A stretch of DNA of 64,000 nucleotides from Pseudomonadota bacterium (GTDB taxonomy: Bacteria; Pseudomonadota; Alphaproteobacteria; Rhizobiales; Rhizobiaceae). Shown one piece after another: positions 26,656-35,271 of the stretch. The number at the start of each line of letters is the position of its first letter. The stretch's first letter is position 1. A model generated the notes under the pieces. The model was not told the DNA's origin and made no database searches. It saw only the letters and a program-made list of their open reading frames with translations. A program made the position numbers and the translations under genes. The stretch is taken from NCBI GenBank assembly GCA_023451735.1, contig JAEXYH010000091.1:1-64000 (forward strand), written 5' to 3'.

Positions 26656-26889
26656 ATGGCGACTTTTTACATGCACATCTCTGACAGCAAGGAAGTCGAA
26701 GTCGACATTGAAGCGAAAAACGCTCACGAGGCTTTAAACGCCGGCTTGAACGCCTTGAGTCAATTCGCCTGTAAAGCTTTCCCGCCGCCCGGAAGCGTTG
26801 CGATCTCCATCAAAGACGCCGAACGGAAACCCGTCGCCACGATGGAATTCGAATTTCGGATACATTACGCACCAGGCATCAGAATCTAG
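26656..26889 (+). CDS. DUF6894-like small protein
   Basis: A 77-residue protein beginning MATFYMHISDSKEVEVDIEA and continuing with AHEALNAGLNALSQF and SVAISIKDAERKPVATMEFEF. This strand-helix-strand order fits the DUF6894 pattern (MPxYFFH...D...A...A...V.D..G). Function unknown; such genes are frequent in rhizobia. The ATG is preceded by GAGGACATCAG. Confidence 0.65.
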   Translation: MATFYMHISDSKEVEVDIEAKNAHEALNAGLNALSQFACKAFPPPGSVAISIKDAERKPVATMEFEFRIHYAPGIRI

Positions 26890-27258
26890 CCAAGGATCTA
26901 GGCTGGCCTTGCACGGTCCAATAGCGGGTCGCGGCGCAATGGATTTCTTGCGCTCAGTCAAAGGACGGGTTTTGACGAATATGCATCGGCGGCGCGGCCG
27001 CGGATCGCATTAAACCAATGGTTTGTATGGATCGCGCGACAAAACCATGTAATGGGGCTGCGGTGATTGCCGGCGTTTACAGGCACCTTCGAATAACACT
27101 TCCAGCTACTGACGAGGCAGTATTGGTAGTACGATGCCGCTTGCGCCTATTCCATTAGTCAGCGCTTATCCTATCTTGGGCAAAAACAGCTTAACTCAGG
27201 GCATACGACAATTACTCCAGTTTCAGTTTCAGTTTCATTCCCATCCTCGACCGGCATC
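26890..27258. other. Gap before the sensor kinase, nothing recognised
   Basis: About 370 bases. The kinase frame stays open back to 27130 without a start codon. No sigma element of the type found elsewhere is visible. Confidence 0.45.
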
Positions 27259-29844
27259 ATGGCCGAGAAGGTCCGCGCCTTTGCTTGGGGCGATACGCCT
27301 CTTGGACCAACGCAGAATTGGCCTGCCGCCCTGAAGATCACCGTTGACGCGATGATTGCCTCCAAATTCCCTCAGTGCCTTTTTTGGGGGCCGGACCTTA
27401 TCGCGATCTACAATGATGGTTATCTTCCAATGCTCGGGGCTAAGGAGGAAGCTCTTGGGAAGCCGCTACGAGAAAGCTGGAGCGAGAATTGGGCGGACCT
27501 GAAGCCTATCGCTGACAGGGCGATGGCGGGCGAAGCGGTATATTACGAGGATTTCCCGCTGGAGACCACCCGCAATGGGCATCGGGAAACAGCTTACTTC
27601 ACCTATTGCTACAGTCCCATCCGCGATGAAGCTGGCAACGTGCTCGGTATGATCGATACGGTGATAGAAACCACCGAAACGGTCCGTGGCCGGCTCCGAC
27701 TGGCCTCCGAGGCAGAGCGTTATCGCCAGATGTTCGAAAATGCGCCCGGCTTCATGGCCATGTTATCTGGCCCTGACCACGTGTTTCAGTACGCCAATCC
27801 AACTTACCTCACCCTTGTCGGAAATCGTGACGTGGTCGGCAAGACAGTTGCGGATGCGCTGCCGGAAACTGTCGCACAGGGCTATATCGACCGACTCGAC
27901 GAGATCCGGCGTACTGGCGAGCCTCATCGCGCTGTCGGGGCCCGCTATTCCTTCCCATCTGTTTTGAAACGTGCGGTCGACCATCGATATCTCGATTTTG
28001 TCTATCAGCCTATCAAGGACGAATCGGGATCAGTGACCGATATTTTCGTTTCCGGCATCGACGTGACCGAACGCACGATCAGCGAAGCGTCCGTACGAAA
28101 GTCGGAGGCAAGACTGCGTTTTCTTGACGATTTGGGATTAAAGGTTGCGAACGCGCATGACGCAGACACGATCCTAGCAATCACAACGCGAATGGTCGGT
28201 GAATATTTATCCATCTCGAACTGCGCCTATGCCGACATGGATGAGGACGAGGACGGCTTTACCATACGCGGCGATTGGGCCGCTGACGGATCTCCCTCGA
28301 TCGTCGGCCATTACAGTTTGGCGGATTTCGGTCAGCTTGCAGTCTCCAATCTGACCCGTGGCCTACCATTGATCGTCAACGACAACCGTCGCGAACTTGC
28401 CCCTGATGAAGCTAAGACATTTCAGGACATTGGGATTGCAGCCACGATCTGCATGCCACTCTTGCGCGATGGTCGGCTCACAGCTTTGATGGCAATTCAT
28501 GACAAAGTCCCGCATCACTGGAGCGACGGTGAGCTGGCACTTATCCGGGAAGTCACGGAGCGGTCCTGGGCACATATACAACGGTCGAGATCGGAGGCTG
28601 ACCTCAGGGCGACGGCCGAAGAGCTTGCGGAGCTCAACGCAACGTTGGAGGTTCGGGTCGAGGAACGGACCGCCGCCCTGCAGCAAGCAGAAGAAGCCCT
28701 GAGGCATTCGCAAAAACTGGAGGCGGTCGGTCAATTGACGGGTGGCCTCGCACATGACTTCAACAATCTGCTCGCGGGGATTGGCGGTAGTCTGGATCTG
28801 ATGACAACGCGCCTTGCCCAGGGTCGCGTTGCCGATGTCGATCGCTATCTCTTGGGCGCCCAATCAGCGGTGAAACGAGCCGCGGGGCTGACGCAGCGCC
28901 TGCTGGCCTTCTCAAGGCGGCAGACGCTCGATCCAAAAGCTGCCGACGTCAATCGACTGGTTGCCGGGATGCAGGAACTGATTACCCGCAGCGTCGGTCC
29001 TGCGGTGGAGGTTGAAACCGTAGCGGCGGGAGGTCTCTGGACGGCCTTTGTCGACACCGGACAGCTGGAAAATGCACTTTTGAACCTTTGTATCAATGCC
29101 CGCGATGCAATGCCGGATGGAGGAAAGCTGACCATCGAGACCGGCAATCGCTGGCTCGACCAGCGAGCGGCGAAAGTTCGCAATCTGCCACCGGGACAAT
29201 ATATCTCACTATGCGTCAGCGACACAGGAACCGGCATGACGCGGGATGTTATAGAGCGGGCATTCGACCCCTTTTATACGACCAAGCCGACCGGTCAGGG
29301 GACAGGTTTGGGTCTATCCATGGTTTACGGCTTTGCCGGTCAGTCGGGCGGAACGGTTCGGATCTATTCCGAGCTTGGCAAGGGATCGATGGTCTGTATC
29401 TACCTTCCCCGTCACATCGCAGATCCGGACCAAGCCGAAGTCATCACCTCGATCGAGGCAGCGCCGCGCGCCACCGGCAACACAACCGTTCTCGTTGTCG
29501 ATGACGAGCCGTTGGTTCGCATGGTGGCAGTCGAAATCCTAGAGGAGCTCGGTTACGACGTATTGGAAGCTGGCGATGGACCCACTGCCGTGAAGGTGTT
29601 TGAAAGCAGGCCGGACATCGAGCTCCTCGTGACTGATGTGGGTCTGCCGAACGGAATGAATGGCCGCCAACTCGCCGATGCCGTCCGTACAACAAGGCCG
29701 GACCTGAAAGTTCTCTTCATCACTGGATATGCCGAGAACGCAGTCCTCAATCATGGGCATCTCGAACCTGGAATGCAGGTGATGACGAAGCCATTCGCCA
29801 GTGATGCCCTTGGACATCGCGTTCGTGAGCTAATTGATAGGTAG
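27259..29844 (+). CDS. Hybrid sensor histidine kinase/response regulator (PAS-PAS-GAF-HisKA-HATPase-REC)
   Basis: An 861-residue soluble hybrid kinase. Residues ~1-140 form a PAS-like domain of the WPxxLxxxxxxxxxxxxPxxxFWGPxxIxxYND type; ~150-275 a second PAS; ~285-440 a GAF domain; ~440-485 a coiled coil. The HisKA H-box is GGLAHDFNNLLAGIGG (His near 499). N, G1 and G2 boxes are NLCINARDAMP, DTGTGM and GQGTGLGLSMVYGF. The C-terminal receiver has DDEPLVR, phospho-Asp in LVTDVGLPNG (near 793), ITGYAENA and KPF. No membrane helix. The ATG is the first in frame but has no clear ribosome site. Confidence 0.93.
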   Translation: MAEKVRAFAWGDTPLGPTQNWPAALKITVDAMIASKFPQCLFWGPDLIAIYNDGYLPMLGAKEEALGKPLRESWSENWADLKPIADRAMAGEAVYYEDFPLETTRNGHRETAYFTYCYSPIRDEAGNVLGMIDTVIETTETVRGRLRLASEAERYRQMFENAPGFMAMLSGPDHVFQYANPTYLTLVGNRDVVGKTVADALPETVAQGYIDRLDEIRRTGEPHRAVGARYSFPSVLKRAVDHRYLDFVYQPIKDESGSVTDIFVSGIDVTERTISEASVRKSEARLRFLDDLGLKVANAHDADTILAITTRMVGEYLSISNCAYADMDEDEDGFTIRGDWAADGSPSIVGHYSLADFGQLAVSNLTRGLPLIVNDNRRELAPDEAKTFQDIGIAATICMPLLRDGRLTALMAIHDKVPHHWSDGELALIREVTERSWAHIQRSRSEADLRATAEELAELNATLEVRVEERTAALQQAEEALRHSQKLEAVGQLTGGLAHDFNNLLAGIGGSLDLMTTRLAQGRVADVDRYLLGAQSAVKRAAGLTQRLLAFSRRQTLDPKAADVNRLVAGMQELITRSVGPAVEVETVAAGGLWTAFVDTGQLENALLNLCINARDAMPDGGKLTIETGNRWLDQRAAKVRNLPPGQYISLCVSDTGTGMTRDVIERAFDPFYTTKPTGQGTGLGLSMVYGFAGQSGGTVRIYSELGKGSMVCIYLPRHIADPDQAEVITSIEAAPRATGNTTVLVVDDEPLVRMVAVEILEELGYDVLEAGDGPTAVKVFESRPDIELLVTDVGLPNGMNGRQLADAVRTTRPDLKVLFITGYAENAVLNHGHLEPGMQVMTKPFASDALGHRVRELIDR

Positions 29845-29915
29845 GCTCAGAGGCGCTAAGCGTTTGAGGACCGTTAAGTCGCGGAAGGTGGCACTGATGG
29901 ATAGGGCCGCCAAAT

Positions 29916-30194
29916 GTGGTCGACCCAAGTAGACAGGGTAGACCTGAAAAAACACGAGATGCCAAGAAAGGCTCCCGCCGAGTGGCAAGACAATATACGA
30001 TCGACCCTGCAGACTTGAGGGTGGGATGTTACTACTGGGCTCGTCCCATTGAGCGTGAGGAAGAACTGCAGATCGTTCAGGTGTCCGACGTTTTTGGCTC
30101 TGAGCGTGAGTACTGGTCCGTCGCAATCATGGGTTCGGACCAACATCGCAGTCTGGAGGAGTTCGATTTCCTGATCAGGCTCATGAGGCCCTAA
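29916..30194 (+). CDS. Hypothetical protein, up to 92 aa
   Basis: Unrecognised. The last ~60 residues (DLRVGCYYWARPIEREEELQIVQVSDVFG, then YWSVAIMGSDQH and EFDFLIRLMRP) look like a real small domain. The N-terminal ~30 residues are basic and low in complexity, and the GTG start has no good ribosome site, so the true start may be further in. Confidence 0.4.
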   Translation: MVDPSRQGRPEKTRDAKKGSRRVARQYTIDPADLRVGCYYWARPIEREEELQIVQVSDVFGSEREYWSVAIMGSDQHRSLEEFDFLIRLMRP

Positions 30195-30553
30195 GGAACT
30201 CGAACGCCATGACTTAGTCGTCAACGGATGAGGATCGTCGGCGCGGTTTCTCATGGCGTCTTTAGGTCAGAAACTTACCTCCAGATCGCAATTCAAACGC
30301 ATCGCATTTCCATCACGTTCCAATGTGTATTTTAGCGAGACAACGTCTCAGGACGCGTCCTCCTGGCCGTAAACTGCGTTCGCGATCGGTTCGGCAGCAC
30401 CTGTGGCGATACCAGCCTGCAGGACGCTCGCCGATCCGGATGGATGCTTCTCCATCACGTCGACGACTCTAATTCGGCCTGAAGCGACGGAGAAAATGAT
30501 CGGTCGCGAGCTAAACCTGGTTGAGCCTTGAGATGAGAGCGTCTGCGGATCGA
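30195..30553. other. Gap with one doubtful frame
   Basis: About 360 bases. A minus-strand frame (30348-30563) overlaps the end of the next gene by ten bases, with no family features. Confidence 0.4.
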
Positions 30554-30937
30554 TCAGCCACACGAATTTGTCGCGGCCTTTTTGAGTTCCCTGTTTTCTT
30601 TGGAGAGCCGCAGGAGCTTATTGAACGGTCCCTCGACATACGCGGAGAGTGTTGTGAGACTTTCGAGAGCGATGCGGTACTTGTGCCCGAAATAGGCGAT
30701 CAACGCGTCGGATTCCCCCTTGAATTCCCCAGGCGAAATCTCAGCACTCGGGAAACTTACCTTCTCGATCTTCACGGAAAGACGATGGCGGATTTCGGCT
30801 TCTGCGGGTGTTCCCGTAGAGAAGGTCTGGATCTGGACCTTGTCCAACAAGCCCATTTCAAGCAGCGCGACACGCAATTTGAAACTAAATGGACATCCGT
30901 CCTTAAGATAGACCACAGGTTTAAATTCGTGGGTCAT
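30554..30937 (-). CDS. Glutathione S-transferase N-terminal/glutaredoxin-like protein
   Basis: A 127-residue thioredoxin-fold protein. The start KPVVYLKDGCPFSFKLRVALLEMGLLDKVQIQ is the beta-alpha-beta of a GST N-terminal domain with a CPFS redox motif (Cys near residue 15), followed by KIEKVSFPSAEISPGEF and a helix GESDALIAYFGHKY. It lacks the all-helical GST C-terminal domain, so it is a stand-alone redox protein or a truncated GST; the coherent length favours the first. Confidence 0.75.
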   Translation of the reverse strand: MTHEFKPVVYLKDGCPFSFKLRVALLEMGLLDKVQIQTFSTGTPAEAEIRHRLSVKIEKVSFPSAEISPGEFKGESDALIAYFGHKYRIALESLTTLSAYVEGPFNKLLRLSKENRELKKAATNSCG

Positions 30938-30978
30938 GGCTCGGCCATTCCTTGCTGCTTGTAAGGCGGTCTATCAAC

Positions 30979-31173
30979 TTACGACTTACCGCCCTTCCCA
31001 TCCTTTGCCATTTCAGGCGGCGGCAAAGGCGCTTCGAGGGCGTTCGTTGCCCCCTCGGTTCCTTCGTTTGCCGGAACATTCTCGGTGCCCATTTCCGTCT
31101 CGCTGTTGTCGCGTTTTAAGGCCCTGTCCCGGGTGTCGTTGCTGTCTCTATGTCCATCTTTCGGCTTTGTCAT
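30979..31173 (-). CDS. Small disordered hydrophilic protein, 64 aa
   Basis: ATG at 31173 with GAGG upstream. The product is charged and low in complexity: TKPKDGHRDSNDTRDRALKRD at the start, then NVPANEGTEG and a tail PPEMAKDGKGGKS. Its composition resembles hydrophilin-type desiccation or osmotic stress proteins, although no family is assigned. Support comes from the shared bidirectional stress promoter 29 bases upstream. Confidence 0.55.
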   Translation of the reverse strand: MTKPKDGHRDSNDTRDRALKRDNSETEMGTENVPANEGTEGATNALEAPLPPPEMAKDGKGGKS

Positions 31174-31201
31174 GGCTGCCTCGTTTTGTTGTTTGAAGAA
31201 C

Positions 31202-31229
31202 GGAACGAAGCTTGCGGCTCGACTGTTCC
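31202..31229. promoter_or_regulatory. Overlapping bidirectional EcfG-type promoter
   Basis: The segment begins GGAACG and ends TGTTCC. Read on plus it is GGAAC-N17-TGTT, read on minus it is GGAAC-N17-CGTT, so each strand's -35 box overlaps the other's -10 box. It sits between a minus-strand start at 31173 and a plus-strand start at 31262. Confidence 0.6.
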
Positions 31230-31261
31230 AAAGGCTGTCGCAGAAAGAAGGAGAGCCAAGC

Positions 31262-32683
31262 ATGATGCTGACCAATGAACAATCCACCGATCAGAAATGC
31301 GATGTGGCGATTATCGGTGCTGGTACAGCGGGTCTTTCTGCAGAAAGAAGTGCCAGGCGCGCTGGCGCGAAAACGCTGCTTATTGACGAGCGTTTTGCAG
31401 GCACGACCTGCGCTTCGGTCGGATGCATGCCGTCAAAGCTTCTGATTGCAGCCGCAAAGTCAGCCCATGGGATGAGAAGACCTCCTGCATTTGGCGTGCA
31501 TCCCGGTTCGGTCACAATCGACGGAAGGGCCGTCATGCAGCGGGTACGCAAACTGCGCGATGAGTTCGTGGCATCTGCGCTGAAATCGATCGAGGAACTT
31601 CCTGATGGCGTGAGCGTAAGGGGGACCGCGAAATTCGCAGGGCCCAACCTGCTTAAGGTTTCCGATATGACGATACAGGCTAATGCGATCGTCGTTGCCA
31701 CTGGATCACGTCCTATCATTCCGGATATTTTTGAAGGTATTGACAATGTCTTGACCAACGAAACGATTTTTGAACTCGACGACCTCCCCGCATCGCTGGC
31801 AGTGGTCGGTGCGGGGCCGCTCGGGCTCGAGCTTGCTCAGGCCTTCTCTCGCCTGGGCGTTGATGTTGCAGTCTTCGATGAGGGGAATGCGATTGCGGCG
31901 CTAAAAGACGAGGCAGTCGCCAGTGCCCTTCAAGCACAGCTTGAAGGGGAGATGCCATTTTATCTTGGCACGCAGATCCACGCCTGCCCGGTTGCCGACG
32001 GAATCCAGATTTCCTGGTCAGGCATCTCTGCAGGAAAGCGAACATTCACACATGTGCTGGTGGCGGCAGGTCGACCGCCAAATCTGGGCAAGCTTAACCT
32101 CGATGCAGCGGGCCTGGAACTGGACAATCACGGTACGCCGAAATTCGACCGACAGACGATGCGTTGCGGGACATCCTCGATATTCCTGGCCGGCGATTGT
32201 GATGCTGATGTTCCAGTCCTGCATGAGGCCTCTACAGAAGGCGCAATTGCGGGGCACAATGCCGCGCGGTACCCGGACGTTCAGCCTTCCCAGCGCTCGA
32301 CACCTTTGGCAATCACCTTCACCGATCCGCCGAGCGCATCCATCGGCACGCCCATGACTGACGCGTCTATCGTCGGCAGTGTCGACTATGTCGATCAGGG
32401 GCGGGCCAAGGTGGAAGATCGAAATGCCGGAATATTGCGGATCTACGCGGACGGGCAAGGCAAACTGACTGGAGCCGCACTCGCAATCCCTGAAGGTGAA
32501 CATTTGGCGCACCTTCTTGCATGGGCGATTGAGGTAAAGCAGACGGCGATGCAGCTTCTGGAAATGCCGATCTATCATCCGACTTATGAGGAGGGTCTGC
32601 GCACGGCGCTTCGGCAGATCTGCGACCGCACCAATGTAGCATTTTCCGCTGATCGGGATGAAGGCTCGGCTCCCGGCGCCTGA
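31262..32683 (+). CDS. Dihydrolipoyl dehydrogenase-like FAD/NAD disulfide oxidoreductase
   Basis: A 473-residue flavoprotein of the pyridine nucleotide-disulfide oxidoreductase family. FAD motif DVAIIGAGTAGLSAERSARR near residues 15-34; redox-active cysteines in CASVGC followed by MPSKLL; NAD motif VVGAGPLGLELAQAFSRLG; second FAD motif IFLAGDCDADVPVLHEAS; dimer-interface catalytic His-Glu in HPTYEEGL. All catalytic residues are present. No 2-oxo-acid dehydrogenase subunits are nearby, so a stress-related disulfide or quinone reductase role is possible. The start at 31262 follows AAGGAGAG; a second ATG directly follows. Confidence 0.92.
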   Translation: MMLTNEQSTDQKCDVAIIGAGTAGLSAERSARRAGAKTLLIDERFAGTTCASVGCMPSKLLIAAAKSAHGMRRPPAFGVHPGSVTIDGRAVMQRVRKLRDEFVASALKSIEELPDGVSVRGTAKFAGPNLLKVSDMTIQANAIVVATGSRPIIPDIFEGIDNVLTNETIFELDDLPASLAVVGAGPLGLELAQAFSRLGVDVAVFDEGNAIAALKDEAVASALQAQLEGEMPFYLGTQIHACPVADGIQISWSGISAGKRTFTHVLVAAGRPPNLGKLNLDAAGLELDNHGTPKFDRQTMRCGTSSIFLAGDCDADVPVLHEASTEGAIAGHNAARYPDVQPSQRSTPLAITFTDPPSASIGTPMTDASIVGSVDYVDQGRAKVEDRNAGILRIYADGQGKLTGAALAIPEGEHLAHLLAWAIEVKQTAMQLLEMPIYHPTYEEGLRTALRQICDRTNVAFSADRDEGSAPGA

Positions 32684-32718
32684 GATCGACATTTCCCCGC
32701 CTGAAGTATCTCTTGTTC

Positions 32719-32743
32719 GGAACTACAATAGGTCTGCGTGGTT
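32719..32743 (+). promoter_or_regulatory. Candidate EcfG/RpoE2 promoter
   Basis: GGAAC, 16 bases, GGTT. The nearest supported start downstream (32986) is 240 bases away; no other gene is recognised in the 302-base gap 32684-32985. Confidence 0.45.
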
Positions 32744-32985
32744 GTCGTCGAGATCCTACCGTATATCGACGAGGGTTTTCATGGGTTTGCTTACAGCTCC
32801 TCCTTCATCTGCGAATTTTGGATCTCCAGTTGATTGAGAATGGGCCATTTTTCGACCGCTCTCGCGACAACCGAGCGCGGGCGCGGACCCACACGAGCTG
32901 GAGTGGCCAAGCCGGCAAGGATTGGATTTAAACCCTTTTCTCGACGAAGCCGATGGACGGCAGCAACTGTTACTCGCAGGAGACA

Positions 32986-33432
32986 ATGATGAAGAGCAAA
33001 GAACTCGGCGAAAGCGATCCATGGCGGGAGCGTAATTTCGTGCTTGTGCTTGAAGAGGGTGAGGAAGCATTTTCCGCGATCACGCAATTTGCCGAAGAGC
33101 AGAATTTGACCGGAGCTTCGCTAACTGCGATAGGCGCGTTTCGAACTGCGACGCTCGGCTTTTTCGACTTCGAGACCAAAGCCTATAAGGAAATTCCCAT
33201 TGGCGAGCAGACAGAAGTTCTGAGCGCAATCGGCGACATCGCCATCGGGGATGATGGCAAGGCCAGCCTACATATGCATGTGGTGCTGGGATTGTCGGAC
33301 GCTTCGACCAAGGGGGGGCATTTCATCAAGGGGAATGTCCACCCGACACTGGAAATCATGATCCGTGAAAGCGCTGTCGGACTGCGTCGCAAGAAGCAAG
33401 ACGCACTTGGCATCGCCTTGATCGATCCGTGA
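32986..33432 (+). CDS. PPC/DUF296 domain-containing protein
   Basis: A ~148-residue protein of the PPC (DUF296) family. Signature phrases: FVLVLEEGEEAFSAITQFAEEQN, GASLTAIGAFRTATLGFFD, KASLHMHVVLGLSDAST (metal-site histidines in LHMH) and GGHFIKGNVHPTLEIMI. In plants the domain joins AT-hook DNA-binding proteins; bacterial stand-alone versions are trimeric and of unknown role. Two ATGs in a row (32986 and 32989) follow CAGGAG; the second has better spacing. Confidence 0.9.
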   Translation: MMKSKELGESDPWRERNFVLVLEEGEEAFSAITQFAEEQNLTGASLTAIGAFRTATLGFFDFETKAYKEIPIGEQTEVLSAIGDIAIGDDGKASLHMHVVLGLSDASTKGGHFIKGNVHPTLEIMIRESAVGLRRKKQDALGIALIDP

Positions 33433-33526
33433 TGGGGATGCCCCAAGCGTAGGGCCATCACCCACATCCACACGCTCGGCCGGTTCAGCGCCGGCCAAGC
33501 ACAGACAAACCTCAGGAGAAATCAAT

Positions 33527-33964
33527 ATGGCAATACAGAAGAACGGTTCGGCTCATTGGACAGGCGGCATCAAGGACGGAAAAGGAGAGATCTCGACAGA
33601 GAGTGGTGCTCTCGCCTCCCATCCTTACGGATTCAACACGCGCTTCGAGGGCGTCAAGGGAACGAACCCGGAAGAGCTGATCGGCGCCGCGCATGCTGCC
33701 TGCTTCACCATGGCCCTGTCCAAAATGCTGGGCGAAGCGGGTTTGACCGTGACCAGCCTCGACACCAAGGCCGTGGTCACGCTGGACAAAGTCAGCGAGG
33801 GCTTCGAGATCACAGCGATTGCCCTGGACCTTCGAGGATCCGTGCCGAATACCGATAAGGCCGCGTTCTCGGATATTGCCAATAAGGCGAAGGAAGGATG
33901 CCCCGTTTCAAAAGCGCTAGCCGCAGTCCCCATCAGCTTGAACGTAACTCTCAACGAAAGATAG
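33527..33964 (+). CDS. osmC: OsmC family peroxiredoxin-like protein
   Basis: A 145-residue OsmC protein, which reduces organic hydroperoxides using two cysteines. The peroxidatic Cys is in GAAHAACFTMALSKML (near residue 60) and the resolving Cys in KEGCPVSKAL (near 126). The N-terminus AHWTGGIKDGKGEISTESG is typical of OsmC rather than Ohr. Start ATG has AGGAG. A hairpin follows the stop. Confidence 0.95.
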   Translation: MAIQKNGSAHWTGGIKDGKGEISTESGALASHPYGFNTRFEGVKGTNPEELIGAAHAACFTMALSKMLGEAGLTVTSLDTKAVVTLDKVSEGFEITAIALDLRGSVPNTDKAAFSDIANKAKEGCPVSKALAAVPISLNVTLNER

Positions 33965-33998
33965 TCTCACCCTTAGCAGACGTGAAAATTCAATGGGG

Positions 33999-34021
33999 AA
34001 AGCCGGTTTGCAGCCGGCTTT
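33999..34021 (+). terminator. Hairpin terminator after osmC
   Basis: AAAGCCGG, a seven-base loop, CCGGCTTT: a perfect eight-base stem 35 bases after the stop. The following tract (CATTTCGTTTT) is only partly T-rich, so termination may be moderate. Confidence 0.7.
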
Positions 34022-34431
34022 CATTTCGTTTTGACGCCACCTCTCAATTGACGCTTCTCCAATGCGGCATCTCGATTAAGCCGAGCGTCGTCGCCATCAG
34101 TCTACGCGCCTCTCAATCCTGAGTTTTTTCCCGCACGAGTCAATCATTGCGCATCCGTGAATAACCGAGGTGTGGCGGGTCCGGCAGCGGATCAGACGTC
34201 AAGGTGTTGGCGACGCTCCCGATCGGCCGCGGCCTCAGGCGCCTGCCCGACTGCGTCGTGGAATGCCGGTGAGCGCACCCGGTCAGAACAAACAATGGGC
34301 GAGTGCGAAATGGCGCTGAAGACGGGCCTTTTAAGATTTTCCCATCCCGCTCGTTCTCGATGGCGCCGAGGCAGTGATAGGCTGGTATGGCCTCTTTGAC
34401 AGACCTTTTCTGAACGCCATGGTTTTTGCGA
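34022..34431. other. Intergenic stretch, nothing recognised
   Basis: About 410 bases between the osmC terminator and the 3' end of the flavin reductase gene on the other strand. Confidence 0.5.
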
Positions 34432-34984
34432 TCACGTCACCTTTGTGAACAACGCCTTCCTGCTGACGACTTTGCCCGCGGTCATGAACGATCCATTCCC
34501 TTGGTAATGGAGCGTTAGTGGATGGGCCGGTCGCTCCGCAACGAGGGCTTTCACGATCTCGAAAACGAAGAAATTTCGGCTGCCGATAAGCGCGCCGTCG
34601 TGAAGACGGCACTCGAAACTTGCATGGCATTGTGCGATGGCCGGAACATCCACCGCTTCGCCCTCGACCTTAGTCAGGCCGAATTTTTCGAATTTGTCTA
34701 CCCTGTCCCCCGAGCAGTTTCCAATCCGCGATACAGTCTCGACCATCTCGGCAGTCGGCAGATTCACGATGCACTGCTGGCTTTCCCGGATCATGTGGTG
34801 GCTGTGATTTCCAGACGAAATCATTGCGCCCCAGAGCGACGGCGAGAACTCAAGAACCGTATGCCAGCCAAGCGCCATGACGTTGTCCCCTTCCCTGCCA
34901 TCTTGAAGAAATGAGCACAACCGGCCCGGGCTCAAGATAGCGTCGAGCATTTGAAACGGGGAAATCTTTCTTGCTTTTCGCCAT
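34432..34984 (-). pseudogene. Flavin reductase family protein, +1 frameshift in a G-run
   Basis: The N-terminus reads from an ATG at 34984 (GGAAAG upstream): MAKSKKDFPVSNARRYLEPG then PVVLISSRWQGR, the usual start of this FMN-binding flavin reductase family. The rest lies in the next frame: DNVMALGWHTVLEFSPSLWG, GNHSHHMIRESQQCIVNLP, GNCSGDRVDKFEKFGL, CHASFECRLHDGALI, NFFVFEIVKA, GSFMTAGKVVSRKALF. The shift falls at four consecutive G (C on plus, 34887-34890); with three, the frame would join as GRDNVM. Reading only from a Met at 34950 gives a 172-aa product with a foreign N-terminus. Confidence 0.8.
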
Positions 34985-35271
34985 GGCGTCTTTCCGTCCG
35001 AGGGAATGTGTCCCTATTTGTGATGATGGCTTCCCACCAAGGGCCGCTGTTCACGACATTAATAAAGCCGGTTCCGTTCAGCAGCCGCACAGCAGACTTT
35101 CACAGGATGCAACCGCCTCTCCTGGCACTCTCGGTCAAGAGCTGGGAAACGGAAGAAATCGACGCGGCAGGCAGGAACGACAAGCGCCACTTGCGAAAGA
35201 AACCGGCCTCTTCGAGCGTTGGCTCGCCGTTGTCCCACACCATCGACGCGTAGTGGCCTTCCGGATGCCAA
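34985..35271. other. Gap, one weak frame
   Basis: A minus-strand frame of up to 78 codons (35100-35336) overlaps the NmrA-like gene end and contains HPEGHYASMVWDNGEPTLEE. No ribosome site or family, so it is not called. Confidence 0.35.

Noticed and set aside
27259..29844. Hybrid kinase as the direct kinase for the nearby receivers
   Set aside because: It has its own C-terminal receiver and lies far from both single-domain regulators; pairing cannot be supported from sequence.
34432..34950. Flavin reductase read as an intact 172-aa gene
   Set aside because: Its N-terminus (SPGRLCSFLQ) lacks family similarity, while the next frame supplies the expected EPGPVVLISS; a frameshift explains both.
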